19,170 bases of DNA. Origin: an uncultured Acinetobacter sp. (lineage in GTDB: Bacteria > Pseudomonadota > Gammaproteobacteria > Pseudomonadales > Moraxellaceae). Shown piece by piece: positions 13,431-19,170 of this stretch. The notes below the pieces were generated by a model, which was not told where the DNA came from, did not search any database, and saw only the letters and a program-made list of their open reading frames with translations. The position numbers and the translations under genes are program-made. The first letter of the stretch is position 1, and every line of letters begins with the position of its first letter. The stretch lies in assembly GCF_943914805.1 (NCBI RefSeq), contig NZ_CALUDM010000069.1, forward strand, positions 1 through 19,170, given 5' to 3'.

Positions 13431-16400
13431 ATGAAACGTATGTTGATCAATGCAACACATGCCGAAGAAGTTCGCGTTGCACTCATCACTGGTCACCGCC
13501 TTTACGATTTTGACTTAGAAAATCGTACTCGTGAGCAAAAGAAAGCCAACATCTACAAAGGTCACGTTACTCGTGTTGAACCTTCGTTAGAAGCAGTATT
13601 TGTAGAATATGGAGCAGGTCGTCAAGGTTTCTTGTCGATGCGTGAAATTGCCAATACTTATTATAAAGCTGACCCTCGCCAAACTTCGAATATCCGTGAG
13701 TTAATCACCGAAGGGACTGAACTTTTAGTTCAAGTTGAAAAAGAAGAGCGTGGAAATAAAGGCGCTGCCCTCTCAACTTATATCTCTTTAGCAGGTCGCT
13801 ATTTAGTATTAATGCCAAACAACCCTAAGGGTGGTGGTATTAGTCGTCAAATTTCTGGTTCAGTTCGTGAAGAATTGAAAGAAATGTTGGCTTCATTAAA
13901 TACGCCACGTGGTATGAGCGTTATTGTACGTACTGCGGGTATCGGTCGCTCTCAAGAAGAATTACAACTTGATTTACAGCATTTGTTAGATCTTTGGGCA
14001 CAAATCCAAAGCACCGCAAGTTCTGGCCCATCACCAATGCTAGTACATCAAGAAGCGGGTGTAGTCACTCGTGCAATCCGTGATTATTTACGTGACGATG
14101 TAACTGAAATTCTCATTGATTCTGAACAAGCTTATAACGAAGCTTATAACTTCGTAAAAGCAGTGATGCCGAATCAGGTAGACAAGCTTAAAACCTATAC
14201 TTTAAATGAACCACTTTTTGCTCATTTTGGTATCGAAAGCCAAATTCAAACAGCTTATGAACGTGAAGTAAAACTTCCTTCAGGTGGTTCTATTGTCATT
14301 GACCAAACTGAAGCTTTGGTTTCAATTGATATTAACTCTGCAAAATCTACCCGTGGTCACGATGTAGAAGAAACAGCACTAAGCACGAACTTAGAAGCGG
14401 CAGAAGAGATTTCACGTCAACTTCGCTTACGTGATATTGGTGGCTTAGTGGTGATCGACTTCATCGATATGACCAAAGAGCGCAACCAACGTATGGTTGA
14501 AGCAAAACTTCGTGAAGCAACACAAAGTGACCGTGCACGTATCCAGTTTGGGCAATTGTCTCGCTTTGGTTTAATGGAAATGAGCCGTCAACGCTTACGT
14601 CCATCTTTAGAAGAAGCAACAGGTTATGTCTGCCCTCGCTGTCATGGCACAGGCATGGTTCGTGACTTACGCTCTTTATCACTTTCTATCATGCGTAAAG
14701 TGGAAGAGATTGCGCTTCGCGAACGCCATGGTGAAGTTCAAGTTGAAGTTCCTGTAGAAATCGCAGCATTCTTATTGAATGAAAAGCGTCACAGCCTTGT
14801 TTACTTAGAACAAACTTCAAATGTACGTGTGACTGTATTACCACATCCACATTTAGAAACCCCGCATTACGAAATTTCGTATAACCCTGAAGGTTTTGCA
14901 CCAACAAGCTATGAACGTACTGAAGCAACACGTTCAAGTGAAAAAGAATTGGGTTATGAATCTTCTGAATGGCATTTGGAAGAAGAGCCAACTCAACAAG
15001 CTGGCGCTCCTGCTCAAAATAACAAGCCACAAAGAAAACAACAAAACCAACAACAGCAAGCTAAACCAGCTAATGTTCAAGCTCAAGTTGCACAAGCATC
15101 ATCAAGCCCATGTGCTTGGTTAGAAAACTTGTTTGTACAAAAGCAAGCAGCAACAGTTGATCAATCACGTTCTGCAAACAATGCAGCTGCTGCGATTGAA
15201 CAAATGATCAATGGTGGCGCAGTTAGCCGTGGTCAATTTGGTCAAGTGAATACCGCTCAAGCGATTGAAGCGCGTGTTGTTCCTGAAACCAATGCTTACC
15301 TTTCACAAAGCCCTGTTCAAAAACAAGAACAGCGTGAATATGAAAAGTCAGCAGAGAAAGAAGAAAAAACACAGCGTAACAATAACAACAATAAAAAGCG
15401 CAATAAGCATAAAGAGCCGCGCGAGCAATCAACTGAACAAAATCAGATGATTGAAGAAGTTGTTCAAATATCGCATCAAGAGCAACGCCAAGAACAGCGT
15501 CAGGAACAACGTGATCAACGCCGTCAACAAAAACAGCGTCAGCAACATGATCAACAACCTGAAGTAAATGCAGAGCAATCTGTTCCTCGTCGTGATCGTC
15601 ACAACAATCAACGACCAAACCGCCCAAATCGTCATCGCGATCACAGCGTGTTTAATGATGAACAACAACCTGTAAATACAAATGCAACTCCTGAGCTCAG
15701 CAAAGCGCCATCAGAGAAACAACTTAAAGTTGAAGTGATTGATGCGCCACAACCTGCGCCATTAACAACAGCATTGGTTGTAAATGTTGATCAAGCACAA
15801 AGTGAAATTTTAGCGCTGAATCAACAACAGCCTAAAGCACCTGTGAAAACGAAAAAGCATGCGCCCGTAGAAGCTAAAACTGACAAACCAGTTGAAGCAA
15901 CTGCACCAGCTGTTGTTGAAGCGAAAATTGAAACTGTTGTCGCTGAAACAACTGTGGATGCTCAAGAGCCAGTTCGACGTGCGAGCAATGATCCGCGTCA
16001 AAAACGTCGTGATCAACGCAATGTCGCTCAAGCGAAAGCAGCACCAAAAATCACCCCATCACAAGTACCGACTTTAAATCAGTACACAGTAGGGACATTA
16101 ATCCGTGCTGTTTATGGTGATGATTGTGCAGTGCTGATCGAGCAATTCGGTTTAATTCCAACATTTAACCGTGCATTGCTTAAATTCACTGAAGAATATG
16201 CTGCAACGTTAATCGTTGCTGCAAACCCTGAAGTGCAAGAGAAGAAGCCTGTAACCCGTGATGTTGCTATCACTAAAGCTGCTCATGAAGCACAACCTGC
16301 AGAAATGCTAGATTTGACACCGCCTAAAGCTGTGAATGATCTACGTGTTGCCAATGATCCGCGTGAACGTCGTCGCTTGGCCAAACAAGCAGCGGTTCAA

Positions 16401-16829
16401 GCGAAGCAAGAACATCAGGCTGAACTTGAGAATAATCAAGCTCAAGCAAATCCTGTTGTTGAAGTGACTCATGAAAATAAAGCAGAAGTATCAGTTGAAA
16501 GCACTGTAACTGAAGCACCAGCTGAAACTGTTATCTTAGATACAGCAACTCAAACAACTGCGGAAGTACAAGAAGTAGCTGTTGAAACTGTTGAGGTTAA
16601 AGAAACAGTAGCCGTCGTTGAGGCTCAACCTGAAGTAGAAGTTCAATCTGAAGCGCCTAGTTCAAATCAAAGTGAAGAAACTCAACAGTCTTTAGCTTTG
16701 GATACAGCGTCAAAGGAAAAAGTAAGCAATAAGGACGAGTCAGAAGTTTCAACTGATGAAAAACCTGCTCGCCCTCGTCGCCCACGTGGACGTCCACCAA
16801 AGAAAACTACGCCACCAACGGCAGAATAA
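13431..16829 (+). CDS. rne: Ribonuclease E
   Basis: Essential endoribonuclease that starts mRNA decay, processes rRNA and tRNA precursors and scaffolds the RNA degradosome. 1132 residues. The N-terminal half follows E. coli RNase E closely from MKRMLINATHAEEVRVAL: S1 RNA-binding region (~35-125), 5' sensor, DNase I-like domain with Mg ligands D300 and D343 (E. coli D303, D346), and the Zn-link CPRCHGTG with C401 and C404. After ~510 the chain is low-complexity. C561-AWLENLFVQKQ sits where E. coli has its membrane-targeting helix and may do the same. A Gln/Arg-rich stretch follows (~630-740). Two NDPR motifs (853-856, 975-978), each followed by a basic segment, flank a more ordered block at 882-934. 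Residues 1111-1125 contain RPRGRPPKK, which looks like an AT-hook. A clear terminator follows the gene. Confidence 0.97.
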   Translation: MKRMLINATHAEEVRVALITGHRLYDFDLENRTREQKKANIYKGHVTRVEPSLEAVFVEYGAGRQGFLSMREIANTYYKADPRQTSNIRELITEGTELLVQVEKEERGNKGAALSTYISLAGRYLVLMPNNPKGGGISRQISGSVREELKEMLASLNTPRGMSVIVRTAGIGRSQEELQLDLQHLLDLWAQIQSTASSGPSPMLVHQEAGVVTRAIRDYLRDDVTEILIDSEQAYNEAYNFVKAVMPNQVDKLKTYTLNEPLFAHFGIESQIQTAYEREVKLPSGGSIVIDQTEALVSIDINSAKSTRGHDVEETALSTNLEAAEEISRQLRLRDIGGLVVIDFIDMTKERNQRMVEAKLREATQSDRARIQFGQLSRFGLMEMSRQRLRPSLEEATGYVCPRCHGTGMVRDLRSLSLSIMRKVEEIALRERHGEVQVEVPVEIAAFLLNEKRHSLVYLEQTSNVRVTVLPHPHLETPHYEISYNPEGFAPTSYERTEATRSSEKELGYESSEWHLEEEPTQQAGAPAQNNKPQRKQQNQQQQAKPANVQAQVAQASSSPCAWLENLFVQKQAATVDQSRSANNAAAAIEQMINGGAVSRGQFGQVNTAQAIEARVVPETNAYLSQSPVQKQEQREYEKSAEKEEKTQRNNNNNKKRNKHKEPREQSTEQNQMIEEVVQISHQEQRQEQRQEQRDQRRQQKQRQQHDQQPEVNAEQSVPRRDRHNNQRPNRPNRHRDHSVFNDEQQPVNTNATPELSKAPSEKQLKVEVIDAPQPAPLTTALVVNVDQAQSEILALNQQQPKAPVKTKKHAPVEAKTDKPVEATAPAVVEAKIETVVAETTVDAQEPVRRASNDPRQKRRDQRNVAQAKAAPKITPSQVPTLNQYTVGTLIRAVYGDDCAVLIEQFGLIPTFNRALLKFTEEYAATLIVAANPEVQEKKPVTRDVAITKAAHEAQPAEMLDLTPPKAVNDLRVANDPRERRRLAKQAAVQAKQEHQAELENNQAQANPVVEVTHENKAEVSVESTVTEAPAETVILDTATQTTAEVQEVAVETVEVKETVAVVEAQPEVEVQSEAPSSNQSEETQQSLALDTASKEKVSNKDESEVSTDEKPARPRRPRGRPPKKTTPPTAE

Positions 16830-16864
16830 CTGGCTATTATTTGCATAAAATATAGCGAGAAAAG

Positions 16865-16897
16865 AAAACCTAGTCATTTCGATGGCTAGGTTTTTTT
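16865..16897 (+). terminator. Rho-independent terminator of rne
   Basis: A 13-bp stem (16865-16877 with 16882-16894, one G-U pair) closed by the stable tetraloop TTCG and running into seven T at 16891-16897. It lies 35 nt after the rne stop codon and is a textbook intrinsic terminator. Confidence 0.95.
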
Positions 16898-16988
16898 GTT
16901 ATTTTAGAAGAATTATAAATACATTTGTCAGATTAGGTTGATTGCACTAGACCAAAACCATTAAAAAGACACATGTAAATTGGATTAC

Positions 16989-17035
16989 TTTATTTCCATA
17001 TTTTGTTTGACCTCAAAATATGAAATAAACATATT
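16989..17035 (+). promoter_or_regulatory. Promoter of the acyl-CoA synthetase gene with overlapping inverted repeat
   Basis: TTGACC (17007-17012), 17 bp, then CATATT (17030-17035) form a plausible sigma-70 promoter. A near-perfect inverted repeat covers its -35 and spacer: TTTATTT-C-CATATTTTG (16989-17005), an 8-nt centre, then CAAAATATG-AAATAAA (17014-17029), 16 pairs with one bulged C. The overlap suits a repressor operator. It does not match any fatty-acid regulator site I can recall well enough to name. Confidence 0.5.
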
Positions 17036-17090
17036 AAGTTTATGATGCTCTAAAAATTGTATCGGATTACGAAAAATAAATAGGATTGAT

Positions 17091-18932
17091 ATGAGTCAAA
17101 CAACACAGACCGATCTCATCGGATTTGCAGATGTAGCAGAACGTTTACCACAGTTAATAAGCAAACTTCCCAATATACTGACAGGTCTTAAACAAGCGTA
17201 TATCAGAACGCCAAAAACACCAACTGGCCTAGGTTTAGCTTTTGAACGTGCTGTAAAACGCAATCCGTATGGAGACGCGCTGTTATTTGAAAATCAACGT
17301 TATAGTTATCAAGAGCTTAACAATTGGGCAAACCAAATTGCTCATTTCTATTTATCAAAAGGAATTAAAAAAGGCGATGTGATCACCGTAATGATCGAAA
17401 ATCGCCCTGAATTAATTGCTTCTGTTGTTGCACTGGCAAAAATTGGTGTAACTACAGCATTGGTCAATACCTCACAAACAGGCAAAGTGCTGACGCATAG
17501 CATTAACTTGGTGAATCCTGTTGCGATTATTGCTGGTGAAGAATGCCGTGCTGCGGTTGATGAAATACGTCAAGACTTAAACATTGCTCCAGATCGTTTT
17601 CATTGGTTTGCTGACCAAGATACTTTTAAACAACCAGGCACTGCTCCTCAAGGCTTTATTAACCTTGCTGAACAAATTGATCAATTCCCTAAATTCAATC
17701 CATCGACGACCCACAGTGTAAAAGGGAAAGATGGTTTATTTTATATTTATACGTCTGGAACAACAGGTTTACCTAAAGCAGTAATCTTCACCAATAGCCG
17801 TTGGACACTCGCATACGGTACATACGGCCATATCTTAAACTTAGGTGAAGATGATGTGATGTACTGTACCCTACCGCTTTATCATGCCACTGGCATGGTG
17901 GTTTGCTGGTGTGGTGTAATCGCAGGCGGTTCAGCACTAGCGATTCGTCGTAAATTCTCTACATCCTCTTTCTGGTCTGATGTTAAAAAATTCGATGCAT
18001 CTGCAATTGGTTATGTTGGCGAATTATGCCGTTACCTGATTGATGCCCCACCATCGGAACTAGACCGTTCTCACCGTGTCACCAAAATGATTGGAAATGG
18101 CATGCGCCCCAATATTTGGGGTAAATTCAAAGAACGTTTTGGTGTAAAAGAAATTCTAGAGCTATATGCATCAAGTGAAGGTAATGTAGGCTTCAGCAAT
18201 ATTTTTAACTTTGACAATACTGTTGGTTTTTCTCCAACACCGTATGCGATTATTCAGTTTGATAAAGACAAAAATGAACCAATTCGTGATTCAAAAGGCA
18301 ATTGTTGCAAAGTTAAAAAAGGTGAAGTCGGCCTTCTGATTGGAAAAATTACCAGTCGCTCCCCTTTCGATGGCTACACAGATCCTGAAAAAAATAAATC
18401 AGTCATTATGAAAGATGTCTTCCAAAAAGGAGATTCTTATTTTATCACTGGTGATTTAGTGCGAGATATTGGCTTCCGTCACGCACAGTTTATCGATCGT
18501 CTAGGTGATACTTTCCGCTGGAAAGGTGAAAATGTATCCACCACGGAAGTTGAAAACATTGTCAGTGAATACCCTAAAATCACTGAAGCTGTGGTTTATG
18601 GCGTTGAAATCCCAAATACCAATGGTCGTGCGGGTATGGCTGCAATCACACTCCATGAAGGTGAATGCCTAAACCATGAGGACTTAGAGCAAATGGTGGC
18701 TGAGTTTAAAAAGCACCTCCCTGCCTATGCTGTTCCAGTCTTTCTACGTGTACAACAAACTGTTGAAACCACAGGTACCTTTAAATATCAGAAAAATAAA
18801 CTGAAAGAGCAAGCATTCGATCCGAATAAAACATCTGATCGTTTACTGGTTTTACTACCGAGCAAAACAGCTTATTGTGATGTAAATGCTGAAATTATTG
18901 CGAATATCGAAGCATATCAATACCGTTTCTAA
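17091..18932 (+). CDS. Long/very-long-chain acyl-CoA synthetase, FATP/VLACS type
   Basis: A 613-residue member of the ANL superfamily, which adenylates a fatty acid with ATP and transfers the acyl group to CoA. Visible motifs: P-loop YIYTSGTTGLPKAV (T221-K229); CTLPLYHATGM; LYASSEGNVGF; GDLVRDIGFRHAQFIDRLGD starting at G454; FRWKGENVSTTEVE; and TGTFKYQKNKLKEQAFDP near the end. FRWKGENV-TTEV and TGTFKYQK are the marks of the SLC27/FATP and very-long-chain synthetase branch rather than E. coli FadD. Length fits that branch. No clear signal peptide; probably peripheral to the inner membrane. AGGA lies 6 nt before the ATG. It is a single gene with its own promoter and a hairpin at the end, likely controlled through the inverted repeat over the promoter. 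Confidence 0.92.
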   Translation: MSQTTQTDLIGFADVAERLPQLISKLPNILTGLKQAYIRTPKTPTGLGLAFERAVKRNPYGDALLFENQRYSYQELNNWANQIAHFYLSKGIKKGDVITVMIENRPELIASVVALAKIGVTTALVNTSQTGKVLTHSINLVNPVAIIAGEECRAAVDEIRQDLNIAPDRFHWFADQDTFKQPGTAPQGFINLAEQIDQFPKFNPSTTHSVKGKDGLFYIYTSGTTGLPKAVIFTNSRWTLAYGTYGHILNLGEDDVMYCTLPLYHATGMVVCWCGVIAGGSALAIRRKFSTSSFWSDVKKFDASAIGYVGELCRYLIDAPPSELDRSHRVTKMIGNGMRPNIWGKFKERFGVKEILELYASSEGNVGFSNIFNFDNTVGFSPTPYAIIQFDKDKNEPIRDSKGNCCKVKKGEVGLLIGKITSRSPFDGYTDPEKNKSVIMKDVFQKGDSYFITGDLVRDIGFRHAQFIDRLGDTFRWKGENVSTTEVENIVSEYPKITEAVVYGVEIPNTNGRAGMAAITLHEGECLNHEDLEQMVAEFKKHLPAYAVPVFLRVQQTVETTGTFKYQKNKLKEQAFDPNKTSDRLLVLLPSKTAYCDVNAEIIANIEAYQYRF

Positions 18933-18935
18933 GTC

Positions 18936-18972
18936 AAATTCAAGCCATTTCTCCCGAGAAATGGCTGAATTT
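18936..18972 (+). terminator. Hairpin terminator after the acyl-CoA synthetase gene
   Basis: A long stem begins 3 nt after the stop codon: AAATTC/GAATTT outside (18936-18941, 18967-18972) and GCCATTTCT/AGAAATGGC inside with a tiny loop around 18953-18956. The outer arm supplies a short T-run and the tail is TTTGTGTTATTT, a moderate U-tract. Confidence 0.75.
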
Positions 18973-19011
18973 GTGTTATTTATAACCGAACGTTGCAAAC
19001 TTTATTAATTT

Positions 19012-19043
19012 TTGCTTGCGCTCTATCAATAACTTGCTAAAAT
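19012..19043 (+). promoter_or_regulatory. Candidate promoter of the tRNA-Lys transcript
   Basis: TAAAAT at 19038-19043 is a good -10, followed by the GC-rich ACGCTCC typical of stable-RNA promoters under stringent control. The -35 is weak: TTGCTT at 19012-19017 (20-bp spacer) or CTTGCG at 19015-19020 (17-bp spacer). The tRNA begins about 70 nt downstream. Confidence 0.45.
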
Positions 19044-19116
19044 ACGCTCCATCAAAACAAAGTAGTGTTAAAATTCATTTTGCACTGCGTATTTAAGTGA
19101 AAACTTAAATATAAGT

Positions 19117-19170
19117 GGGTCGTTAGCTCAGCTGGTAGAGCAGCGGACTTTTAATCCGTTGGTCCCGCGT
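19117..19170 (+). tRNA. tRNA-Lys(UUU), cut by the window end
   Basis: The first 54 nt of a tRNA. Acceptor 5' strand GGGTCGT, then TA, D-arm GCTC...GAGC, anticodon stem GCGGA/TCCGT and loop CTTTTAA with anticodon TTT (19150-19152), then the variable loop. The T-arm and acceptor 3' strand fall outside the window. TTT decodes lysine AAA/AAG. Confidence 0.93.

Noticed and set aside
13133..13489. 118-codon minus-strand frame over the rne leader and rne start
   Set aside because: It runs antisense into the conserved start of rne, has no family resemblance and no plausible start site.
15480..15560. Repeated Gln/Arg codons in rne as a tandem-repeat or CRISPR-like array
   Set aside because: The repeats are in frame, degenerate and encode the known low-complexity tail of RNase E; there are no spacers of constant size.
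15223..15668. Two overlapping minus-strand open frames inside rne
   Set aside because: They lie opposite the Gln/Arg-rich tail, whose repetitive codons keep the antisense frames open. Their composition is biased and no start signals are seen.
1..19170. Mobile element, prophage or defence island
   Set aside because: No transposase, integrase, restriction, toxin or CRISPR gene was found, and every gene over about 400 bp resembles a common chromosomal family.

Overview
The window looks like ordinary core chromosome of an Acinetobacter-like gammaproteobacterium (Moraxellaceae). The basis is low-GC coding sequence, an RNase E with a long Gln/Arg-rich tail ending in an AT-hook-like RPRGRPPKK stretch, and the divergent rluC/rne arrangement known from gammaproteobacteria. 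I see no transposase, integrase, phage gene, plasmid replication gene or CRISPR array. No species call is possible from the window alone.

Layout. 17-3124 (minus): a GNAT acetyltransferase lies downstream of the catalase-peroxidase gene katG, with a strong hairpin terminator between them. 3461-4316 (plus): an overlapping pair encodes a DCC-type thiol-disulfide oxidoreductase and a small DoxX-like membrane protein. 4411-6467 (minus): a two-gene unit encodes a ZnT9-like cation diffusion facilitator followed at once by a NAPE-PLD/RomA-like metallo-beta-lactamase-fold hydrolase. 6595-7101 (plus): a second GNAT enzyme, divergent from the transporter. 7371-8285 and 8503-9183 (plus): an HcaR-like LysR regulator and a DUF1345 membrane protein. 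9311-10696 (minus): a glutathione S-transferase homologue behind a YafY-type WYL regulator. 10779-12662 (minus): a HAD phosphatase and the 23S rRNA pseudouridine synthase RluC. 13431-16829 (plus): RNase E, preceded by a leader region of about 640 nt. 17091-18932 (plus): a FATP/VLACS-type acyl-CoA synthetase. From 19117 to the window end: the first 54 nt of tRNA-Lys(UUU).

How the genes relate. rluC and rne are both RNA-metabolism genes read away from one shared intergenic region. katG, the GST homologue, the DCC/DoxX pair and perhaps the metal transporter are stress or redox functions, but apart from the two tight pairs nothing shows that they form one pathway.

I found no convincing new biological system. 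The best leads are non-coding: the long structured rne leader with a possible Shine-Dalgarno switch; two uncharacterised parts of the RNase E tail; a near-perfect inverted repeat over the acyl-CoA synthetase promoter; a 65-bp imperfect palindrome with clustered GATC sites; a probable dispersed intergenic repeat between the HAD and rluC genes; and several short palindromes placed like operators.
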